Assembly (NCBI GenBank): GCA_020247305.1
Contig: JADCJE010000110.1
Location: forward strand, 1 to 51,509
Source: Phycisphaerales bacterium
GTDB taxonomy: Bacteria > Planctomycetota > UBA1135 > UBA2386
Reading direction: 5' to 3'
DNA length: 51,509 nt
Part shown: positions 9,595 to 16,232 of the stretch, in pieces
Layout of the letters: each line of letters begins with the position of its first letter
Position numbering within the stretch: the first letter of the stretch is position 1
Made by a program: the position numbers and the translations under genes
Notes under the pieces: model-generated
Told to the model about the DNA's origin: nothing
Database searches by the model: none
What the model saw: only the letters and a program-made list of their open reading frames with translations

Positions 9595-10119
9595 ATGTCG
9601 ACCCCACCCGCCCCCGCCGGCCCGCCGCTCGTCGGCGTCATCATGGGTTCGCGCTCCGACTGGGAGACGCTGCGGCACTGCAGCGACACGTTGACCGAGC
9701 TCGGCGTGCCGCACGAGTGCGTGGTGGTCAGCGCCCACCGCACGCCGGACTGGCTGATGGAGTACGCCGGGTCGGCCGAGGCGCGCGGGCTGCAGGTGAT
9801 CGTCGCCGGCGCCGGCGGCGCCGCCCACCTGCCCGGCATGGCGGCGAGCAAGACGGCGCTGCCGGTGCTCGGCGTGCCGATCGAGAACGGCGCTCTGCGC
9901 GGCCTCGACGCCCTGCTGGCCATCGTGCAGATGCCGGGCGGCGTGCCGGTCGGCACGCTGGCGATCGGCAAGGCCGGCGCGATCAACGCCGGCCTGATGG
10001 CGGCGTCGATCCTCGGCGTGCGCGAGCCGCGCTTCCGCGAGGCGCTGCGTGCGCGGCGCGCCAAGACGACCGCCGACGTGCTGGCCAACCGCGACCCGCG
10101 CGTGGAGCCCCGCGGATGA
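9595..10119 (+). CDS. purE: N5-carboxyaminoimidazole ribonucleotide mutase
   Basis: The 174-residue protein is class I PurE, which moves the carboxylate of N5-CAIR to C4 to give CAIR in purine biosynthesis. It has GSRSDW (18-23) and the signature SAHRTP (46-51) with the catalytic histidine, then [12 protein letters not shown] and [11 protein letters not shown] start at the ATG at 9595 leaves only a short Pro/Ala extension before strand 1. Its stop overlaps the purK start by four bases (ATGA), so the two are translationally coupled. Confidence 0.96.
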   Translation: MSTPPAPAGPPLVGVIMGSRSDWETLRHCSDTLTELGVPHECVVVSAHRTPDWLMEYAGSAEARGLQVIVAGAGGAAHLPGMAASKTALPVLGVPIENGALRGLDALLAIVQMPGGVPVGTLAIGKAGAINAGLMAASILGVREPRFREALRARRAKTTADVLANRDPRVEPRG

Positions 10120-11258
10120 AGGTCGGCGTGCTGGGCGGCGGGCAGCTGGCCCGCATGTTGGCGCTCGCCGGCCTGCCGCTCGGCGTGCGCTGCCGCTTCC
10201 TCGACCCGTCGCCGCGCGCGGTCGCCGGCCACATCGGCGAACTCGTGGTCGCGCCGTACGACGACGTCGACGGCCTGCGCCGGCTCGCCGACGGCGTCGA
10301 CGTGGTGACGTTCGAGTTCGAGAACGTGCCGGCGTCGTCGATCGAACTGCTGCAGCGGCACGTGCGCGTGGCGCCAGCGCCGGTGGCGCTGGCGACCGGC
10401 CAGGACCGCGTGCGCGAGAAGACGCTGTTCGGCGAGCTCGGCATGGCGACGCCGAAGTGGCGCGCCGCCGGCAGCCGCGACGAGCTGCACGCCGCGGTCG
10501 CCGCCGTCGGTGCGCCGTGCATCGCCAAGACGCGGCGCATGGGCTACGACGGCAAGGGCCAGGCGCGCCTCGCCGCCGGCGCCGACGCCGCCGCCGTCGA
10601 CGCGGTGTGGCGCGACCTCGGTGACCCGCGCAACGGCGGCCTGATCGTCGAGGGCTTCGTCGCCTTCGACCGCGAGGTCAGCGTGCTCGCCGCACGCAGC
10701 CGCACCGGCGCCGTCGCCTGCTACCCGCTGGTCGAGAACGTGCACGACGGCGGCATCCTGCGGCGCAGCCGCGCGCCGGCGCCGGGCGTGCCCGCCGCGG
10801 TCGAGCAACGCGCGCACGCGTTCGTGCGCGCCGCCATGGAGCGGCTCGACTACGTCGGCGTGCTGGCGGTCGAGCTGTTCCTGCGCGGCGACGAACTGCT
10901 GGCCAACGAGATGGCGCCGCGCGTGCACAACTCCGGCCACTGGACGATCGAGGGCGCGGCCTGCTCGCAGTTCGAGAACCACCTGCGCGCCATCCTCGGC
11001 CTGCCGCTCGGCAGCACCGCGATGGCCGGCGGCGGCTGCGCCACGATGGTCAACCTGATCGGCGACCTGCCCGAACGCGGCGCGCTGCTCGAACTGCCGG
11101 GCCTGCATCTGCACGCCTACGGCAAGGGCCTGCGTCCTGGTCGCAAGGTCGGCCACGCCACCGTCGTCGGCGCCGACCGCGCCGCCGTCGACGACCTCGC
11201 GGCGCAGGCCGCCGCGCTGCCGCCCGGCGACCCCGCGGCGTGGGGTTTCGACGGCTGA
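10116..11258 (+). CDS. purK: N5-carboxyaminoimidazole ribonucleotide synthetase
   Basis: The 380-residue ATP-grasp enzyme uses ATP and bicarbonate to make N5-CAIR from AIR, the substrate of the overlapping purE product. Visible features are the N-terminal [22 protein letters not shown], the ATP-grasp [22 protein letters not shown], and the metal-binding [16 protein letters not shown]. The length is that of the family. PurE and PurK as separate overlapping genes is the normal bacterial two-step arrangement. Confidence 0.96.
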   Translation: MKVGVLGGGQLARMLALAGLPLGVRCRFLDPSPRAVAGHIGELVVAPYDDVDGLRRLADGVDVVTFEFENVPASSIELLQRHVRVAPAPVALATGQDRVREKTLFGELGMATPKWRAAGSRDELHAAVAAVGAPCIAKTRRMGYDGKGQARLAAGADAAAVDAVWRDLGDPRNGGLIVEGFVAFDREVSVLAARSRTGAVACYPLVENVHDGGILRRSRAPAPGVPAAVEQRAHAFVRAAMERLDYVGVLAVELFLRGDELLANEMAPRVHNSGHWTIEGAACSQFENHLRAILGLPLGSTAMAGGGCATMVNLIGDLPERGALLELPGLHLHAYGKGLRPGRKVGHATVVGADRAAVDDLAAQAAALPPGDPAAWGFDG

Positions 11259-11278
11259 CGACCGGCGACCGCCGCCGA

Positions 11279-12223
11279 TCAGCCGATGCGCGCGGGCGGC
11301 GGCCGGCGCAGCGACAGCAGCACGGCGCCGGCGAGCACGGCGACGATCACCGTCAGCGACAGCCACGACGGCAACTTCACGACGTCGTGCAGCAGCAGCT
11401 TGCCGCCGACGAACAGCAGCACGATGCCGAGCCCCGGCTTGAGGTAGACGAAGCGGTCGGCCATGCCGGCGAGCACGAAGTACAGCGAGCGCAGGCCGAG
11501 GATCGCGAAGATGTTGGACGTGAAGACCAGGAACGGGTCCGTCGTCACCGCGAAGACCGCCGGGATCGAGTCGACGGCGAAGATCACGTCGGTGATCTCG
11601 ACCAGGACCAGCGCGAGCAGCAGCGGCGTGGCGTGCAGGCGGCCGGCTTCGCGCACCAGGAACTTCTGGCCGTGGAAGCCGGTGGTCCGGATGCGGCCGC
11701 GCAGCCAGCGCAGCAGGCGCGACTCCTCCTCGGTGGGGTCGTCGCCCTTGCCGACCAGCAGGCGGATGGCGGTGAAGACGAGGAACGCGCCGAACACGTA
11801 GAGGATCCACGCGAAGCGTTCGACGAGGATCGCGCCGCCAAAGATCATGCCAGCGCGCAGCCCGACCGCCGACAGCACACCCCAGTACAGCACGCGGTGC
11901 TGCAGGTGGGTCGGCACCTTCAGCGCGCCGAAGACGACGACGAAGACGAACAGGTTGTCGACGGAGAGCGACTGCTCGATGAGCCAGCCGGCGTAGTAGT
12001 CGAGCGCCGCGGTGGCGCCGTGCTGGACGGCGACGAGCCCGCCGAACGCGACCGCCAGCGTGCTCCAGACGGCAACCCACCCGAGCGAGGCGCGGAAGCT
12101 CGGCGCGTGGGCCTTCTTGTGGAAGACCCCGAGGTCGAGCAGCAGCATGACGGCGACGCCCAAAAGGAAGGCGGCGTAGAACGCGGGCGAGACGGGGAGG
12201 TGCGGCGGCGGCGCTGGCGGCAT
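11279..12223 (-). CDS. TerC/Alx-family integral membrane protein
   Basis: The 314-residue protein has about nine hydrophobic segments and the two acidic TerC signatures, EQSLSVDNLFVFVVVFGALK and EITDVIFAVDSIPAVFA, whose aspartates lie within membrane helices. TerC/Alx proteins are implicated in manganese export and in metalation of exported proteins; some were first noted in tellurite resistance. No yybP-ykoY manganese riboswitch could be recognised in the 270 bp upstream. It is convergent with purK, 20 bp apart. The inferred role is metal-ion homeostasis. Confidence 0.88.
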   Translation of the reverse strand: MPPAPPPHLPVSPAFYAAFLLGVAVMLLLDLGVFHKKAHAPSFRASLGWVAVWSTLAVAFGGLVAVQHGATAALDYYAGWLIEQSLSVDNLFVFVVVFGALKVPTHLQHRVLYWGVLSAVGLRAGMIFGGAILVERFAWILYVFGAFLVFTAIRLLVGKGDDPTEEESRLLRWLRGRIRTTGFHGQKFLVREAGRLHATPLLLALVLVEITDVIFAVDSIPAVFAVTTDPFLVFTSNIFAILGLRSLYFVLAGMADRFVYLKPGLGIVLLFVGGKLLLHDVVKLPSWLSLTVIVAVLAGAVLLSLRRPPPARIG

Positions 12224-12493
12224 GCTTGGACGCGGCGCAGGCTGGCCGCGGCGCCGAGACGGAGCAACTCAAGACCGCGCAATTTCGTCGCTTGCGGGGC
12301 GGCCGCCCCCGCCGCACCGCACGCGCAGCACACTCCGTGCGACGCGTCGCAGCAGGCACTCGATCCATCGACCATGTGCCGCGAAGCCGCCACGTGCCGT
12401 GCTCGTCGTGGCGCGAGCATGGCCACGCCCGGCGGCGCACCGGGCAGCGGAGCGTGCGGCCGGAAAGCGCGGGCGGGCGTCCCGACCGGGGCG

Positions 12494-13621
12494 TCAGTAC
12501 CCGATCTGCAGCTCGATGCTGTTGCTGAGTTCGCTGACGCCGAGGAAGGGCCCGCCCGTCAGCAGCTGCAGGGCCTGCGCCGACAACCGGAAGTTCAGCA
12601 GGTTGACGCTGTTCGGGATCGGCAACGCCATCGGCAGCTGGCCGTTGGCCGACGTGAAGCCGACAAGGTCGAGGACCGACGTGGCGGGGTCGAGCCGCAG
12701 CATGCAGGCGCCGAGCGGCAGGCTGTATCCGACACCGAGCGCCATCCCGCGGAACACCGGCGTGTTTGCCGGCGCGCCGGTCAGCGACATCGCGACGTTG
12801 CCGCCGAGCGTCGGCGCGCTCGCTGTCAGCGCCGGCGGCACGGCGCCGCAACCGACGCCGACCGGCGTCACCCGCGCCGCGAGCCCGTTGTAGGTTGCGC
12901 CCGAGCACGACTGCAGCGCCACGCCCGGGGTCAGCGACGTGATGTCGAAGGTCGCCGAGAGATCGAGGGCGTACGAACCGGTCGCGTTGAAGCTCATCAC
13001 GCCGATGGCCATCAGCGATGCGTCGAGCATGCCCTCCACCGACACCGACTGACCGACCAGGACCGTGACCGTGGCACTCGTCGCACCGACGCTGTTCGCC
13101 AGATTGAAGATCGGCTGGCTGTTGCAGTGCATCCTCACGCCGAAGTACGAGGTGAACGGCGGCGTGCCGCCGACGCTCGCGAAGCCGCCGAGCTGCGCAC
13201 TGAAGCGCACCTGCACCGGCGTGCCGGGCGCGAGACCTGGGGCGACGACCGTCAGCGTGTCGCGGAAGCGAGCCTTCGGCTCGGCGCCGGTCCATTCATC
13301 GAGCTTCAGGAAGCAGCCACCGGCGCCGCAACTCGCCGCGTCGCCGCTGCCGAACACCCGCAGCGCGCCGTAGTCGGCGACCGACGTGCACGTCGCCGTC
13401 GAGTAGCAGCCTTGCGGGCTGGACTGGGAGTTGGTCCCGGGCATCACCAGCGGCGCGGTGGTCTGCCAGCCCGAGTCGAGGCGCAGATCCCCGCCCGAGC
13501 CGCCCGGCACCGTGTTCAACAGTTGGAAGTGCGCCTTGATCCCGCAGCCTTGGGCAGCGAGCGTCGAAGCGAACAGACCGACACCGAGGCTGAGGACGAC
13601 GCGGGCAAGTGCTGGCTTCAT
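12494..13621 (-). CDS. Secreted protein with planctomycete-type C-terminal domain
   Basis: The 375-residue product starts at the ATG at 13621 with a signal peptide (MKPALARVVLSLGVGLFAST). The body is Ser/Thr/Gly-rich beta structure with several cysteines (for example GCYSTATCTSVADYG and SCGAGGCFLKLDEW). The last 120 residues, beginning GVGCGAVPPALTASAPTLGG and passing through SLTGAPANTPVFRG, PLGACMLRLDP and ALPIPN to the end, resemble a conserved C-terminal module I associate with exported planctomycete proteins, probably used in sorting or surface attachment. That association is from memory and unverified. The upstream frame is open to 14998 but belongs to shadows. Function unknown. Confidence 0.65.
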   Translation of the reverse strand: MKPALARVVLSLGVGLFASTLAAQGCGIKAHFQLLNTVPGGSGGDLRLDSGWQTTAPLVMPGTNSQSSPQGCYSTATCTSVADYGALRVFGSGDAASCGAGGCFLKLDEWTGAEPKARFRDTLTVVAPGLAPGTPVQVRFSAQLGGFASVGGTPPFTSYFGVRMHCNSQPIFNLANSVGATSATVTVLVGQSVSVEGMLDASLMAIGVMSFNATGSYALDLSATFDITSLTPGVALQSCSGATYNGLAARVTPVGVGCGAVPPALTASAPTLGGNVAMSLTGAPANTPVFRGMALGVGYSLPLGACMLRLDPATSVLDLVGFTSANGQLPMALPIPNSVNLLNFRLSAQALQLLTGGPFLGVSELSNSIELQIGY

Positions 13622-13838
13622 CGTTTGTGTTGGCGACGGAAGCGGAAGCCGGCGAAGAACCACACGGCGGCTGCCCACGTTTTGCAGCCCGACCTGCTGC
13701 ACCACTACCCCGACCCCGCGTTGGAGATGCGTCCTATCTCCTTTCCGCGCAATGGATTGTACGCACATGACCGCGCCCGGCCGACCTTGCCTCGTGTACG
13801 CACGTGCGAAAGCACGAACTGCCGCACCGCCCGCGGCG

Positions 13839-14189
13839 TCAATCCTGGTCCGCCCGCCAGCGCGCGAACGCAGCCGCCTCGCCCCACGGGTCGAGCGCTG
13901 GCGACGGCGTGCCTTCGTGGTAGGCGCGGAAGGCCGCGGTGAAGCCGCGGCCGTCGCGTTCGAACCACTCGGCGGCTTCGCGCGAGGCGCCGACCAGACG
14001 TTGGAAGCGCAGCTTGGCGACCAGCAGGGCGGCGAGGCGCAGCCCGTCGGCGTCGACCGCCGCGAGCCGCGGGTCGGCGTCCGGCTGTGCTGCCGCCGCC
14101 GCCAACGCCGCCGCCGGATCGCGCGCGCGCAGGAGCGCGGCGAGCGTCGCCTGCAGGCCAGCGAAGCCGTGCGGATCAGCGGCCGGCAT
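13839..14189 (-). CDS. Small MNIO-partner-like protein
   Basis: This is a 116-residue helical protein translated from an ATG inside the 3' end of the MNIO gene (14-nt overlap), so it is probably coupled to it. It has an Ala-rich N-terminal helix and then VAKLRFQRLVGASREAAEWFERDGRGFTAAF-type text ending in PWGEAAAFARW. MNIO enzymes (MbnB, TglH, BufB) work with small partner proteins that recruit the precursor. Position and size make this the likely partner here, but the sequence match is not strong enough to name a family. Confidence 0.6.
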   Translation of the reverse strand: MPAADPHGFAGLQATLAALLRARDPAAALAAAAAQPDADPRLAAVDADGLRLAALLVAKLRFQRLVGASREAAEWFERDGRGFTAAFRAYHEGTPSPALDPWGEAAAFARWRADQD

Positions 14190-15075
14190 GCAGCACCTCC
14201 CGGATGCGGCGCAGTTCGCCGCGCACGCCGGCGACGTCGTCCGGGCCGACGGTGCCCTCCATGCGCTCCAGCGTCGCCATGCGCAGGTTGCGGCAGCGCG
14301 GCGCGGCGAACTCGAACAACCGCCACACCGCCTCCGGCACCGCCGCGTCGTGGCTGTCGAGGCGCAGCGTGCGGCCGCCGGGCAGCCAGCTCGGGTTGCT
14401 GCAGGCGCCGCCGCTCAGGTGGATCTCGATGACGCGGTCGAGGTCGAGGCGGCGCAGGTACTCGAACGGGTCGGCGCCGACGTTGCTCGCCATCGTGTGC
14501 ACGTTGTGCAGGTCGAGCAGCAGGTGCGTACGCGGCGCCGTCAGGATGCGCGCAAAGAACGCGGGCTCGGCCAGCCAGTCGCCGAGCAGGAAGTAGAACA
14601 CGCTGTTCTCGAAGCCGGTGTCGGGCGCGATCTGTTGCCAGCGCACGAGCCGCTCGCGCACCAAGGCCGCGGCCGTGTCGTCCATCGGCAGCGCGATCGG
14701 CAGCGCCACCGCGTCGTCGCCGAGCACGCAGGCGCCGAGGTGATCGGTCAGCCACTGGTAGCCGAACGTCGCGCGGTCGGCGGCGATGCGTTCGAGCCAC
14801 TGCTGCTGCCGGCGCTCGTCGCGCGGGTCGGCGCCGCCGAGGTTGCCGTTCACGGCGTGCGCGACGAACGGCTTGCCGGTGCGCGCGCCGAGCGCCGCGT
14901 ACGCGCGGTGGAAGCCGTTGGGCTGCCAGCCGCCGTCGTCGCCCGCCCGCCACGTCGTCTCCGGCGCGACCTCGAAGGCGTCGACGTCCTCTCGGCACGC
15001 CGGCTCCAGCAGTTCGAGGAACACCGGGTCCGGCATCAGCGCGAGGCCGACCCAGGGCGGGGACGAGGCGGCCAT
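14176..15075 (-). CDS. Multinuclear non-heme iron-dependent oxidase (MNIO, DUF692 family)
   Basis: The 299-residue TIM-barrel protein carries the DUF692/MNIO signature ligands: FEVAPET (E35/E39), PFVAHAV (H73), TDHLG (D111-H112), FENSVFYFL (E156-N157), LLLDLHNVHTMASN (D188, N191, H193) and VIEIHLSGG (E217, H219). The family (MbnB, TglH, BufB) uses two or three iron ions to rearrange cysteine residues of ribosomal peptides, for example to oxazolone/thioamide or thiooxazole. Gene order, 15083-16054 then this gene after a 7-nt gap then the overlapping partner gene, indicates one operon. The substrate is not known; the upstream secreted protein is a candidate. Confidence 0.85.
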   Translation of the reverse strand: MAASSPPWVGLALMPDPVFLELLEPACREDVDAFEVAPETTWRAGDDGGWQPNGFHRAYAALGARTGKPFVAHAVNGNLGGADPRDERRQQQWLERIAADRATFGYQWLTDHLGACVLGDDAVALPIALPMDDTAAALVRERLVRWQQIAPDTGFENSVFYFLLGDWLAEPAFFARILTAPRTHLLLDLHNVHTMASNVGADPFEYLRRLDLDRVIEIHLSGGACSNPSWLPGGRTLRLDSHDAAVPEAVWRLFEFAAPRCRNLRMATLERMEGTVGPDDVAGVRGELRRIREVLHAGR

Positions 15076-15082
15076 GGCGGGG

Positions 15083-16054
15083 CTACTGCTGCGGCTGCCG
15101 GAAGAAGTCGAGGAAGCGCTCGCACAGCGGCGAGACGGCCGCCATGCCGCACGGCGGGCAGTAGGCGTTGCCCCAGACCGCGCCGGCGACCGGCCGATCG
15201 GCGGCCGTCGCGCGCAGCGCCGTGGCGAGTTCGGCCTGCGCCTGCGTGCGGCGCGGCGCCGGCAGCGCCTGGGCCTGCTGCCGCAAGGCGACGGCCGCGC
15301 GCAGCAGCAGCGCCGGGGCGAGGTCGCCGCCGTCGCGCAGCCACGCCTGCGCCTGTTCGCGCTCCGCCGCCGTCAGCCCGCGCTCCGTCGCCATCGCCAC
15401 GGCCGCCGGATCGACGCCGTGCTTCTGGGCCGCCGCGTGCACCGCCGCCGACAGCGTGCGCACGCCCTGCGTCCGCCAATCGAGCTGCCACGCGAGGTCG
15501 CCGCCGCGCTGCGGCACGGGCGGCTCGGACGGCGATTTCGGCTCCGGCGGCGTCGGCGGCCGGAACTGCAGCGCGGGCTCGATGCGCGTGACCTTGGTCG
15601 GCGCGGCCTTCGCCGACGCCGGCAGGTCGACCAGCAGCAGCGCGACCTCGCACGGCGACGGCGCGACGGCCGCCGCCGCGGCCCCGAGCCGGGCCTGCAC
15701 TTCGGCGATCGGCGCACACGCCAGCACGCACGCCGCCGCGTCGAACTGGAACGCATCGTCGCCGTGCCGCAGCAGCGCACCGAACCAGTGGCCCGCTTCC
15801 CAAGCGTCCTTGCGCTCCGGGACGAGCAGCACCAGCAGCGGCCGGCCCTCCGCCCTGGCGACGGCCACCGCCTCGACGAACTGCCGCCTGCGCCACGCGG
15901 CGACCGGGTCTTCGGCGGCGTCCCCCGGCTTCTGCGCCCCGGATGCCGGCGCAGCGAGAACGGCCGCGCGCACGCACCAGGCCGGCGCGGCGGCGAAGCC
16001 GGCGGCGGCGACGACGGCGGCGATCCGAACCAGTAGGCGGTGACGGTTGCTCAT
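15083..16054 (-). CDS. Secreted protein with C-terminal CPPCGM cysteine motif, first gene of the MNIO operon
   Basis: The 323-residue protein starts at an ATG at 16054 with a hydrophobic export segment (IAAVVAAAGFAAAPAW). Residues about 45-160 have a thioredoxin-like or hydrolase-like rhythm (AEGRPLLVLLVPERKDAW). The middle is Pro-rich (PPTPPEPKSPSEPP). The C terminus reads WGNAYCPPCGMAAVSPLCER, with three cysteines in 13 residues, a CxxC and a later Cys. It precedes the MNIO gene by 7 nt on the same strand. An upstream in-frame start at 16132 would bury the signal segment and is less likely. Function unknown; it may be an MNIO substrate or a metal/redox partner. Confidence 0.6.
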   Translation of the reverse strand: MSNRHRLLVRIAAVVAAAGFAAAPAWCVRAAVLAAPASGAQKPGDAAEDPVAAWRRRQFVEAVAVARAEGRPLLVLLVPERKDAWEAGHWFGALLRHGDDAFQFDAAACVLACAPIAEVQARLGAAAAAVAPSPCEVALLLVDLPASAKAAPTKVTRIEPALQFRPPTPPEPKSPSEPPVPQRGGDLAWQLDWRTQGVRTLSAAVHAAAQKHGVDPAAVAMATERGLTAAEREQAQAWLRDGGDLAPALLLRAAVALRQQAQALPAPRRTQAQAELATALRATAADRPVAGAVWGNAYCPPCGMAAVSPLCERFLDFFRQPQQ

Positions 16055-16232
16055 GGCGTGCCCGAACCGTGAAGATCGGCCGTGGTTCCCGCGGAAAACG
16101 CAGGAATCTCCGCGGCAGATCCAACCGCCCATGCCACCGCGGCGACCCGCGGGCGCGCTCCGTCGCGCTCGGCGGATCGGCGCCGCGGGATGGCGGCAGC
16201 GGCGATGGGATCGCGCGCGCCTGCCGGCCCTG

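Noticed and set aside
12296-12309. Perfect 14-bp palindrome GGGGCGGCCGCCCC upstream of the TerC gene
   Set aside because: No loop for a terminator, no second copy, and such palindromes occur often at this GC content; an operator role cannot be supported.
12224-12493. yybP-ykoY-type manganese riboswitch before the TerC gene
   Set aside because: The conserved core could not be found on the minus strand in this leader.
9393-13295. Very long minus-strand open frame (1300 codons) across purE, purK and terC
   Set aside because: It is antisense to well-identified genes, has Arg/Ala-rich low-complexity text, and arises from the high third-position GC that removes stop codons in shadow frames.
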